Source: Bisporella sp. PMI_857
Lineage: Eukaryota > Ascomycota > Leotiomycetes > Helotiales > Helotiaceae
DNA length: 64,000 nt
Reading direction: 5' to 3'
Assembly (NCBI GenBank): GCA_021307315.1
Contig: JAJSPD010000033.1
Location: 452,540 to 516,539 of the forward strand
The position numbers and the translations under genes are program-made. Within the stretch, counting starts at the first letter, position 1. Every line of letters starts with the position of its first letter. The notes beneath the pieces are model-generated. The model saw only the letters and a list, made by a program, of their open reading frames with translations. It made no database searches and was not told the DNA's origin. Of the stretch, positions 34,411 through 45,107 are shown in pieces.

Positions 34411-35394
34411 TTCTCTCTGAAACTCTGGGAGTGAGATAGCGAGATGATCGGGCCGAATTTAAAAAATACAATTTCGAATATCGTAGGACAACCGGTACGC
34501 ACAACATTATGACATCAGGCGAGGTTGGAGATAACCTAGGACGAGATCGGTTCTTACTTGAGAATCGGATGGGAGCGAGCATTAAGCGAAGCAGTGGAGC
34601 CTTGGAATCTGCCCTCACGCGCCACTATCCACCAAGAATTGGGCATTCATGCATCAGTCGCAGCCAATCAGACAGAACCATTCGTACCATACAACTTCTA
34701 TACAGCGACACCTTTTGGCAGATAGGTCTGCCAGCTTTGTGGAGCTGGTGAGCCTCGTAAAGCGCCTAAAGGTTATTGAAGGTTGGTAGCTTGGCGGTGG
34801 CTGGATTTGAGAAAGTGCCCGGGATATCAGAGTCACGGAGGTTTGAGGCTCACTTACCCCTAGCGGGGCGGGTGACGGTTTGCGGCTTGAAGGTCAGAGT
34901 TAAATATTATAATTTAAATATAAAAGTGGAAAACGAGAAGAAAAAAGGGTTAAAACTATGTCCACAAATAAGGGCTAGTCATATAATCTTCATCTGAAAT
35001 ATATTTAGTTGAAGGCTTGACGCGCGTTGCACGTGACATAACTCATTTGCTATCACGTGCACAAGCACACTTCAGGTACAGAATCACTTTGACAGAACGA
35101 GAAAATACACAATAATAAGCAGGAGGAATTGGGGATGCCTTCAGGCTCTCTATTGTTGTCTATATGTGTAATAAATACAAAATTGTAGAACTGTGCGTGT
35201 GCGAAAAGTCTTCCGCGCTAGCGTTCCCCACTTAGTCAGGGACATGTCAGCTACTTAGATTCTCAAATCCTGACACACTTAGCGGTACGTAAACTTAGGA
35301 CTACTCTGGGGGACCCATAGTACCCCCCTGCCTAGCCTTTAATGACTACTTATATAAACCTGAGGTTTCCTCCCTTACGGGGGTCTTCTCTCTT
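34411..35394. other. upstream region of NLR-2 and AT-rich spacer
   Basis: No supported gene. AT-rich sequence lies at 34895-34990, and CACGTGACAT and TCACGTGCAC sites occur near 35030-35060. Confidence 0.4.
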
Positions 35395-35830
35395 TGTAAC
35401 AACTCAAGGCGAACAGGGACCTCGATCCGTAGATCTCAGGAAGAGAGACTCAAAGGTGTGAACGACTATCAATTGTTATAACGAAGAGAACAAGCTACAG
35501 ATAGAAGAAGGGAAGGAAAGCAGTGCTTTATATACAGGAGACTGGCCAGGGGCTAGTGTAAGCGATGCCCTGTAGTGTCAGGGGCCGAGCCTTAAAAGGC
35601 CGAGCCTGTCACGATCACGGTCCTATGGGCCTGGAGGGGCGATATATAGGTGCTTCAATACGAGAATACTAAACTAAGGAGGAAAGGTGTAGCTGTGGCT
35701 GTAGCATCCCTTATATCTAGAGGACCATGACCACGTGACCATCATAGGCGAGCTGGTAAGCGAGCCAATGAGCGTCTCTATAGCTGGTGCGATATTGAGG
35801 ACCGTGACAGAGCCCCAAGGGGCAATGACA
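35395..35830 (-). repeat. LTR of the chromovirus family, split by a nested repeat
   Basis: In plus-strand view it begins TGTAACAACTCAAGGCGAAC and follows the LTR at 52005-52258 through AGAACAAGCTACAGA and the TTTATATACAGG promoter. It is interrupted at 35607-35809 and finishes with GGGGCAATGACA at 35830. Its outer flanks (CTCTT, GAAAT) do not match. Confidence 0.75.
35607..35809 (+). repeat. solo-LTR-like repeat, family TGTCACGA...CGTGACA, copy 3, nested
   Basis: The 203-bp unit starts TGTCACGATCACGGTCC, ends TTGAGGACCGTGACA, and is flanked by perfect GAGCC duplications (35602-35606, 35810-35814). It lies inside an older chromovirus LTR. The first 90 bp match copies 1 and 2; the rest differs. 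Confidence 0.85.
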
Positions 35831-35901
35831 GAAATCACTCTAACACGAGTTCACATCCCGTGCTAGAAAGCGAAATGCATCATTAGGCTGATGCAAGTAA
35901 T

Positions 35902-37910
35902 TTACACTTTCCATTCTCGTGGTTTGTATCTCAGCCTTACAGGAAATTTTGGTTTAACAGAGGCATGGGCGTCCAGATCCGGAGGAGGAACAGAATCATA
36001 AGGGACACCTTTATCATCGCAAGTGTCGAAATCAAATCGGGTGAGGAATACAGCAACTATAGTAAACTGTTCTAATTTGGCGAGCTTGGTCAAAACATTA
36101 GTAACAGCCCGAATAATAAGAAAGAGAGAACTAAACAAAAACAAAACAAGCCACTCACCCGGGTACCCAGACATGGGTACTTTCCCGCCCCCAGCCGACA
36201 TAGGCGAATGGCTTCCTCTTATCCTCGGCCCGATCTGGGAGATAGCGTCCGGGGTCCCATTTCAGCGGCTCGGGATAAACTTCCGGGTCTTGATGAATAT
36301 CCGATACCTGATAGGCCTTTTTATACAGTAAGCAACCATAAAAATAACAAAAGGGAAAAAAAAAGAAAAACATACCGCAAAAGCACCACTAGGAATCACC
36401 TCATTCCCAATCATCACATCCGAGCCCGAGATATTTCGACGATACATGGTTCCTCCCAACTGCAGGCGGATGGTCTCCCGGAGACAGTTGTCCAGCAGAG
36501 GCATCTCTGTTTCCCAGCCCTCGATGGGAATAAGCGCGAAGCGCTCTGTTAATGACATGGTGTGGTCAGGTGCATACTTGTCCAGCACACCGTCAAGCTC
36601 GGCGCGCACACGCTCGCACCAGTAACGGCTGGTGCCGATATAAGCGAGCAAGTACGCGGCGTTAATACCCGTGTTCTGCAGTCCGGCAAAGACAACACCA
36701 ATGCTGAACTAAAAGCAGCCACGAGTCAATTTGGAAACAATATTTGCAAGGGGAAAGGGGGAAAAAAAGGGAGGAGCAGAGGAGCGGACCTGAAGCATGT
36801 TGTTCATGTCGTCGCCCATGTCTATCAAATGCTGTAAGGCGTCGTCTTCACGACGACCCGTCTTCTTGCGGTCGTTGATAATGCCACTGATAGAGAAATA
36901 CAGCTGGCCGCCTGCAATAGAACGTCTTATCAAAGCGGGCGTAGGCAGCCAGGGGAAAATGACGTTAATAGCATTGGTGCTTTTTTCGATGGCTTCGTAA
37001 AGGCTCAGCGTATGCTTCAGCTTCTTGATGTCGCTGGCGAGCTCATAGCATCCAACCTGGCGCATGGTGAGCTGGAACACGATCTGGTAGATGGTGACGA
37101 AGGGGTCCGTCATTCCAGTCGGGGTGGGAAGCTCGTCAAGCCGGGCCTCGATATCGTGGACGAAAGGGCTGATATCTGGGAGAAATCTCTGCTTTTAGCA
37201 AGATGAATGGGTTTTGGAGAGCAGCATAGCAGGGATGCTTCCTTACTTCTGGTAATACACTCGCGGCGGAGGAGATGCGAGGTTCGCTGTAGAAAGTAGC
37301 GCGCGAAGCCTGCCTCCTGGACGACTTCGGAACCCTGATCATTCTTGACCCGTGGACCACCGCCAAAGAGAATGACATACCTGTGTTGAGGCATTTTAAA
37401 TTAGCATACGTATCCTTCGCAGCTCGCCTCGAACCCTCTCCTTTCCTTTCTCCTCATCTTCACCTTCATAATTCCAAGACTAAGTCCAAAAATGAAATTA
37501 AAAAACTTGAAGAAAAAAAAAAGAAGAGGGAAAGGAAAAGGGGATATATCTATATATATCAAGCACACGTACCCCTCCGCCATCCCCAACTGGGAGCTCT
37601 GGAAAAACACCCGCCTGCTCTCGTCTCCGGACAAGCCAATAATGAAGTTCTTGCCGATCCAAAAGGAAAAGTTCCCCGTCTTGGAGGCGCGCATGCCATC
37701 GTGGAAGAACGCGAGGCGCGAGGTGAAGAAGCGCGTGGCCCCGACGATGGGGTAGTTATCGAAGAAGGAGAGCAGCTTGGGCGCTTTTGCAGGGGGGGTC
37801 GGGCGGCGGATAGAGAGGAGGAAGAGGCATGTGAGGATAAGTAGCGCGGGGGCGGTGATATGGGAGAGGGAGAGGGGGGTTTGAAGGAGGTCGTTAATCA
37901 AGGACGCCAT
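35902..37910 (-). pseudogene. P450-A: cytochrome P450 with one-base deletion in the heme loop
   Basis: Six exons fit a microsomal P450 of about 509 residues: 37573-37910, 37261-37380, 36790-37186, 36376-36708, 36159-36316 and 35902-36084. The N-terminus has a membrane anchor (APALLILTCLFLL). The oxygen-binding helix reads VVFAGLQNTG, the K helix LRETIR (E363, R366), and the PERF region KWDPGRYLP. In the fifth exon the frame is lost at GWGG (residue about 439). With one more G in the run near 36195 the next codons spell the heme-ligand segment K-Y-P-C-L-G, and the exon then closes in phase at GTGAGT. As given, the gene would lack its heme Cys. A sequencing error is possible. P450s are monooxygenases at the ER; the substrate is unknown. 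The splice between exons 2 and 3 is the least certain. Confidence 0.8.
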
Positions 37911-39036
37911 GGTTGCTGGATGGATGGATGAGTTGGCGGGTTGGTAGGTGGGTTGGAAAGTATAGAGTTAAAGGAAACAGAGAAAGAAAGCGGCGGAGAA
38001 AGGGGAGAGGTTGGCTAGAGAGAGAAGATGGTTAGGAAGATGATGATACTTCTGATTCTCATGTCCAGCCCCCAACCCCTATCGTCTTTTGCAATCTTTT
38101 AACTATGGTAGGAGGTAGTAGTCGCAACAGATATGGATATGGATATGATATACGCTGGGCAGGGTATAAAAAGGTTGCTGGCCCTGATTTATTTTCTTTC
38201 TTTTTCTTTTTTATTTCTATTTATTTATTTATTCATTTATTTATCTTTTTGGTTTAGCGCCTGGCGGCATGCACTAAGCTGTCTGCCGAAATGTACCTTA
38301 CCATGCATGGTAAGATTACAAGGGAGAGTTGTGACACCTTCCATATTCAGATCGTATACGGAGGCCAAGTGTTGGAGTTGGAGTTGAGAGGTTCTGATAC
38401 TATTGGTTGGCTGGGTGGCAGCTTCGCCCTGTGCCGTGAGCTTACGTATGCGAGGAGGGTGGGTGCGTTCGGGCACGGTAGATACCATACGAATCATACA
38501 ATACTACTGGTCGCCTCGCCTAGTAGCCGAGCGGGTTATGCACAGGTCCTGGATTTCTATCTCGGCATGCAGAGCATAATAACAAGTAGTTGCTCTGCCG
38601 ATCTGTGGGTGTCTTACTGTACCTCGTCTAGACACCCAAACTCTATCCTATCTGATTGTGAACCCTGCGATCATCTCGTTGTTGCAGATGCTACTTTTGA
38701 CACCGCCTTACCACAACAACATGCCAACGGAGTGGTGGGGCCATTTCGTTGGCTTCTTAAATCAAATGGTGCTGATAACTTTCACTGAGGAAATAGTACC
38801 CTGGACCTGGTGGTCAGCTTTCATCGCCTGACTTGTTATGCATACTACCACTGAAGCATACGTTATACCGTAGTCGATCATGCCCTTATTTGGAAGAGGG
38901 ACCACAATACTGTTCTGCCCTATATTATGCTCGAATAGGAAATGTACGAGTACACAATAAGTTCTGACTGGGATTTGGTGATTTGCATTATCAGATTTAT
39001 CCGTTGTGGGGGCATCCGAGGAAATAATTTATTATG
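37911..39036. other. P450-A upstream region and low-complexity tract
   Basis: It contains G-rich (TGGATGGATGG) sequence just upstream of P450-A and a T-rich (TTTA)n-like run at about 38195-38250. A 165-codon ORF (38291-38788) has no recognisable content and is not called as a gene. Confidence 0.4.
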
Positions 39037-40258
39037 TAAAATTACTGTCTTTGTGTGAGCCCCACCCACTCTACGCGTACACGATGAACACCATACTTTT
39101 TTCAACACCACAATATGCCTACTCCACGCAAAAAATTTGCTCGCCAGTTGATTGTCGATCGTAAAGTTAAATGGCCTCTTTCTAAAGAAGCAAGATGCTC
39201 TATTATATCTGCTGTTTTGAATGGGAATTCTCCAAATGAAATTGCGACGCGGTTTGGCTGTTATCGAAACACGGTACGCAACACATACCTTGCCGCAACA
39301 CCATTAAGAAAGCTATACGGTCTGCAGGCGTACGCCATTGGAAGTCATTAAAGCAAATATACTTAAGCAAACGTGCGATTTTTCAGAGAGTTCGATATTT
39401 ACAAAGAATGGAGGAGTCGCGAGGCAGAATTGACTAGAGTAAGTAACTTTGGGTAGTCCCGTATTCTTAGCGTTAACTACACAAAACGGGACAGTTTTCA
39501 GACGAGTGCTTTATTGCCAACGATACATCGAATCATACAGGCAGGTGTTGGAGATTTGGTAATGAACGTACGGCGCGTCGAATGGTCAATATCGCAGATC
39601 ACGGAAAGCCTAATATGACTATAATGGTATGGAGGGGTATTTGGCTAGGAGGAATATCACTACTTATTTTTATGGAACGCAATCAAGACTTTCAAAACAA
39701 CAGAAATTCAGTCAAAAGCCATATTCAAACTCTTGAAGATAGTTTATTTCCTAATTACGAACCTGGCCGACTCTTTCAGCAAGATAACGCGAAAATCCAT
39801 TCTGCGAAAGTCACAAAAGAGTGGATGGAGAAGCACGGAATTTGAGTACTTAACTGGCTTGTTTATTCTCCCGATATGAACCCAATTTAACACGTATGGC
39901 GTGCAATGAAAGCTATACTTAATAGAAAGCATCCAGAGATTCATTTATTGAAAAATAATGAAGAGAATGTGGAGTTATTGAAGAAATGGATCGAGGAGGC
40001 GTGGAACGCGGTACCCAGACGCTTATTGACAAGCTTATCGAATCAGTAGAATGACGTGTGAAGGCCGTGCGCAAAGCAAAAGGTTGGTATACCAAATATT
40101 AAGAGGGAATCGAGAGCTTTCAATTGATATAATTTTCAAGCTTGTACGATAGTTAGAGTAGATATTTAATAAAATAGAGAGTGGTATGAATACGATGGAA
40201 TGGGGTTTTGGTGGGGCTTACCCCGCTGCACAAAGACTAAATGACAGTAATTTTTTTA
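39037..40258 (+). mobile_element. Tc1/mariner-type element, degraded
   Basis: The termini carry imperfect inverted repeats. The left end reads AAATTACTGTC near 39039 and GAGCCCCACC near 39057-39066. The right end reads GGTGGGGCTTACCCC near 40210 and GACAGTAATTTTTTTA at 40243-40258. TA dinucleotides sit at both edges. The transposase is in pieces: an N-terminal helix-turn-helix (39115-39348, ISAVLNGNSPNEIATRFG) and a DDE part (39582-40090) with FQQDNAKIHSA and VYSPDMNPI followed by a stop, HVW and a C-terminal part. Cut-and-paste transposases of this type use three acidic residues; the first is unclear here. Stops and frameshifts show it is inactive. Confidence 0.75.
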
Positions 40259-40454
40259 GCAGGGCGGAAGCGAATTCTGACACCCTGGTGTAAATAGGTA
40301 ATATTGCAGCATACTATAGAGCTTCTAGAACCCACACATACAGAAGAAAAGCTTCCTTAGGTACCGAATCACTACAGATAGTTTCCAACTGCATAATACA
40401 CAAGACCTGGTAGGATATAGTTCCATACCTGGCCAAGAGCAGAAGGGGGTTTGT

Positions 40455-41956
40455 CTAGGACCTCCGACCCATCTGGCCTGATTCCTGTTCCCCTAGGGTT
40501 GAATACGGGTAGGTTTGAGATGGATTCTGCGTCTCGAGCTCTACGGAATTCTGGTTGTTGCTGACCAAAGATTTGGTCGAACGTACAGAAGTCTCCTGAT
40601 ATTTCCCCCCATTTGGATATGCCGTATCTTTGTATTTATTGCTGTTTTCAGCTGGTGGGGCAGCGGTATTTGTCCTCGATCTTTCGGTGCTGCCCCTGAT
40701 TCGCTGCATGCTATATTGGAGGGAGGAGTAGAGGCGGCTCTTCATAAAGATGCCGACGTAGAAGGTAGAGAGAGCAGGTCCGCAGGCAATAATAATAAGG
40801 GTAAAAAATTCGACATTTCTGGAAGACCAATAATTAGTAACTGCTTCCGGGAAGTCTGCCTCTACACAAAGGTGCAACTTACAGAATGATAATAAGGATT
40901 TCGCCGATCCAGAAAGGATCCCCAATTTGTTTAACCACGCCAATTGTTTTATAAACAAGACCGACAATATCAGCTACGATAACACTGTGTTGTTGTTAGC
41001 AATTTGCATTGAAAGTTAGACAATCAGATGGAGAACTGACAGGATTCCAAAGAAAAAGACTAAATAACACGCCTGTCTTCTCTCGCGAGACATATTCAAA
41101 GTAGGAACAATAATAAAAGGAATAAGGAAAAGAATAATGTCAAGAACGGTAGTGCTGGCAGCATTGGCAATGGCAGAGGAGGCTGTTTTCGTCACTCTCT
41201 CCAGCGCGCCCGCGACGTGGCTGGCATCACTTGATCTAGGAATATACCAATACAGAGCAATGCCAACATTTTCGACCTGTATCAAGAATGTGAAGGCGTA
41301 GAGGCAGTAGCACGTAAATGGGATCCATTTGAGGACGGAAAAAAGGCGCATGTAAAGAATGATGATCGCCGCGGTGACGGAAAATCTGACGACCGATCCG
41401 AGGAGTTGGGAAGTGAATTGTCTCTGTGCCCCAAGAAACAGAAAGATAAGCATTTTTTCCAGTCTCAACCGTGATACACAGTGATGGAAGACTTACGCTA
41501 GTAAAGGACGAGTTGAGGAAGGAGATAGGAACATCCCAGCTGTGTCGTGCCGCGCCATCTACTGCCACTATTCATAGCATCGTTGGGTTAGTCGTATATC
41601 CGACTAGTGGCCGTGAACGAGGTTAACCTTACACGAGTAAATGACTGCCCAGTATGCGATTGCGGTGGCTTGTCCAAGAAGCACACAATCTAAACAACAA
41701 AAGAGTCAGCATGTGTCATAAAAAGAAAGCGTTACCCCTTCAAGCTCTTCTTACAATCGTCGATTCCGAGCTTGCGCGTGTTCTTCAGGGTGCTGTAGAT
41801 TCGAGCCGCGACACATAAAGTGGACAGGATAATGAACACGATACCGATAGCCAATGTCGTCGGAGCCAGAGTTTCGGGATTCACGAAGTTTGGCGGTGCG
41901 CCACTTGGATTCACGGACAAAGGAGTGGTGTTTGGATCCAGCGCAAGTGTCGCCAT
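40455..41956 (-). CDS. Pth11/SAT4-like seven-transmembrane protein
   Basis: Six exons keep phase and give 392 codons: 41755-41956, 41633-41689, 41497-41567, 41041-41423, 40883-40984 and 40455-40818. The protein has about seven hydrophobic segments, starting with APTTLAIGIVFIILSTL and the family-like ARIYSTLKNTRKLGIDDY. An internal tract RFSVTAAIIILYMRLF and a hydrophilic Ser/Thr-rich tail follow. This matches the fungal rhodopsin-like/SAT4 group, which includes the Pth11-type receptors at the plasma membrane. Such genes also occur beside secondary-metabolite genes. It lies between two P450 genes and two mariner elements. The ligand is unknown. No disruption was seen. Confidence 0.8.
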
Positions 41957-42312
41957 TGTCTTGTAAAGACGCCTCGTGGCTCTTCGAGTCGGGTAATAAT
42001 GGGTGAGATGAGGGACAAAGAGAAGGCGGCTACTACAAGGTATGGGTCTTATACCTGCACCATCTTTATTGAAATCTGAGAGACCGAGAACTCAGGCCGT
42101 AACTCCTGCATCAGTGAGGCTAAGCTGACTGACCAGCCTTCCAAACTGAGGTGAAGATGTCAGAAAGCTGAGAGCAGCCAATTATAAAACGGTTCTATTG
42201 TGTTGTACTGCATACAGTCTATGAAGCCTGAATGGCTAATATGCCATTTATATATGGTAACGTAATCATTTACGTATATAAGGTAAGGGAATAAGCGGAA
42301 AAACTACGACGG

Positions 42313-43605
42313 TACAGCGGTCAACGCTTGTCGGTAGGCTAGCAAGGGTATTACCCTCGTTACGGCCACCTTCCCTAATAGGGTAATTCCTTCAGAATCT
42401 CGCGATCGAGTAGTGATGGTGTTTTGCTCAATAATTCTAACAAGCTGTACAGAATGCCGACGGGTTTACACCAGATCAGCTTTGCCTACTATAGAGCCCA
42501 GCGTATTCTATGGTCCTTTTATTCAATTGCTTTCTCTTCGTGTGATCAATAGATCAGCTATTGTATGCACTTTTCAATACACTAAAGCACAATTATTGAC
42601 TCGAGATTAACGCAATAAAGTACGCCTTTCACGAAATATTAATTGGTCATACTTTGATATTTACGAATGTACTGGATGTACACTTCAATAAATTGGATAC
42701 GCATGTCGCGGACGAGCTACGCCACGCAAAAGCTTTGGTCAAAAGCCAATTTTGACTACAGCTCAAATAGAAGAATTGGTAGAATTTGTATGCGCTTCGG
42801 GAACTGCTTTGCCCCTGGGGAAAACGTCGAAAAAGACTTGCTTGGGCCGAAAAACATAAAAATTGGACTATAGAACAATAGTATTCTGTATTATAGACCG
42901 ACGAGACTTGGATTACAGGCGGAAAACATACTAGAACTTAGGTTACTCGATGTTCTAGAGAAGAATTTAATTCTATATGCGTCGTTACCGTGTACAACAC
43001 CAAAAAAGCTGGATGTTTTAGGGCTGTTTTCATGGCGATACAAAAAAGCCTGGCATATTTTGGAAAAAAGATAAAGGAACAATCGGCGAAAAATAGTATC
43101 GAGCTTATACTGTTTCGGTAGTTTATGGCTATATCGAGCTTTGCCGTCGAGAAAGATTGTTACTTCAACTTATGCAAAATGATGCTCCAGGCTGCGCTGC
43201 TGCAAATACAAAAGCAGATTTAGCTGAACGTGGCATAACTGTAGTTTGTTGGCTACTTTATGGCCTTGACTTGAACTCAACTGAAAAAGTATAGAATACT
43301 ATAAAGAACTATTTTCAAAACAATTATCCTGAAACTATGAGTTATAATCAACTGCCCAGTGCGGTAAAGAACGCTTGGGATGTAATTAGAGCTCATAATT
43401 CAAAGAACCAATTAAGCAAATGCTTTAAAGGTGTCAAGGCGTAATAGACGCAAATGGAGAATGTACAAAATGGTAGAATTATTAAGAAATACAAAACACC
43501 ATCACCACTCGATCGTGAGATTCAGAAGGAATTACCTTATTAGGAAAGGTGGCCGTAACAAGGGTAATACCCTTGCTAGCCTACCCACAAGCATTGACCA
43601 CTGTA
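42313..43605 (+). mobile_element. Tc1/mariner-type element with 109-bp terminal inverted repeats
   Basis: Left (42313-42421) and right (43497-43605) ends are inverted copies with about ten differences and start with the TA target (TACAGYGGTCAAYGCTTGT). Between them the plus strand encodes a ruined DDE transposase: YATQKLWSKAN-type start, the LMQNDAPGCAAANTKADLA segment with the second acidic residue displaced, WLLYGLDLNSTEKV with the third, and a C-terminal part. Many stops are TAG or TAA at former W or Q codons, and the catalytic triad is damaged. The element is inactive. Confidence 0.85.
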
Positions 43606-43847
43606 CCCTGTAGATGCGTCGGTAGGTTACATTATATGGGTCTCTATTTATTTATGACCGAGAGGGAGGGGGTTATTTGTTGCTAAGGCAGGGGCGTAGA
43701 TATAAAAAGGGTCAGCTCAAATCATCTTTTTTAACTTTCTCAACACAAAACAAACACAGGAAAATCATTCAAACCCTTATCCCCACAAACTAAACTATCA
43801 AGACTACTACCACCACCACCACCACCACCACTACTACTATTATCACT

Positions 43848-44246
43848 ATGCTTGACGACTTGTCGTGGCGTCATGCGTGGCCTCTCACTTGCGGAGGCAT
43901 CATGTTTCTAGGCGGACTCTTCCATGGCTTCCTCAAACCACAACAATCGATGCAGGGCTGGGGAGTGACAGACAAGATAGCCGCATCACGCGAAGCGCAG
44001 ATTATTTTCTACGGGCATAGCATAAGGACGAGTACGCTGGGTCTTTTGGTGCTTGTTCTCTGCGCTCAGAAAAACTATACCGGTGTCGACACCACCATGG
44101 CAATAATGGGAAGCTACTGCGGTTTAACGGATGTCATGATAATTTGGCGTTATGGAATACAAAAGACAGCGGTTGTGAGGTTTCTCAGTGTTCTCCCTAT
44201 CATTTTCTGGGGACTTGCGGGTATGACGGCTGGGCCTTCATTGTAG
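43848..44246 (+). CDS. small four-TM membrane protein, DUF4267-like
   Basis: A single-exon ORF of 132 codons. Four hydrophobic segments are seen (about residues 11-28, 55-73, 80-97 and 108-128), with the internal text FYGHSIRTSTLGLLVL and GSYCGLTDVMIIWRYG. This is how DUF4267-type fungal proteins look; they have no established activity. A TATA-like TATAAAAAGG lies near 43700, and a CCACCACCACCA run lies in the 5' leader (43810-43831). It stands between a mariner element and P450-B in the same orientation as P450-B. No disruption was seen. Confidence 0.7.
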   Translation: MLDDLSWRHAWPLTCGGIMFLGGLFHGFLKPQQSMQGWGVTDKIAASREAQIIFYGHSIRTSTLGLLVLVLCAQKNYTGVDTTMAIMGSYCGLTDVMIIWRYGIQKTAVVRFLSVLPIIFWGLAGMTAGPSL

Positions 44247-45107
44247 AACGTTGTTATCAAGCGCATCAGAGTATCACGGGAAGGCGCCTGGCTTGGCTTT
44301 TTTTTTCATAAACAAATATATGGGCACATATGCTTTCCCACCTTTGTCTCTGATCCCAGTACGGCTACTACCGTGACATTACCCCAGCCCTACGACCTCG
44401 TAGCTACGGCTATGTCCAAGGCAGTAGCTGCTGACCTTGGCGTACCCGCAAAAGGTTGCCGAAGTCGTAAAGAGAGAGTTTTGTGCTAGAAGACGGCTCG
44501 CGACCGGATTAAAGGATCCTGGCTAAAACCTGCATGGGAACTGAGTGACTAATTCCTACATCAGTTCTCATTAGGACGATGATGTGAGTTACTGTGTTGT
44601 GTTTAGTTAAGCGATTCGAGGTACCTGGTCTTTGGGTTCGATGGGTGTTAATATACTGCCTAATTAGGTTTGACTCACCAGTTTTTTTTTTTTTTAACTA
44701 GTGGTAATACCCGTTCCTAATACGTTTGCTGATACTTTTAGCAACAAATGATAATTCATTCCTACTATTAAGTCGAGCTATGGTAATTGGATCCTATTAA
44801 TCCTGATAAATTGTCAAATGCCCATTCTAGTTCCAAGTCCGTCCATGCAGAGACCTGTTTTTCCCAACACCAGCCCTGGCATGCATGTAGGCACACATGT
44901 AGCACTGAATTCTTGGCCCTGACAGAATGCTATGTAAATCGTCTCATGTTGCAATATACCCCATCACGTACATGTGTACTGGGTTGTGGTTATCCAAGCT
45001 CGGTGAGGGTTTGTTTATATATTGGAAGCCAATCTCAGAGCTAACTAAAAAGAGTAGAGCAGAAGGATCCAAACCCTTCATAACTCCTCGCCAAAGCACA
45101 GACGCAT
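44247..45107. other. intergenic, P450-B promoter side
   Basis: No supported gene. A T14-type run lies near 44681-44696. The 85-codon ORF at 44787 has no recognisable content. Confidence 0.4.

Noticed and set aside
37187..37245. P450-A intron with donor AGAAGTAAGG
   Set aside because: A good-looking donor, but it puts the next exon in the wrong frame; donor GTGTAT at 37260 keeps FLPDISPFVHDIE-type sequence in frame.
38291..38788. 165-codon plus-strand ORF
   Set aside because: No domain, no signal peptide, odd composition and no conserved-looking segments; probably random.
40515..40889. Plus-strand ORF of 124 codons
   Set aside because: It lies opposite the last exon of the SAT4-like gene, whose exons join in phase.
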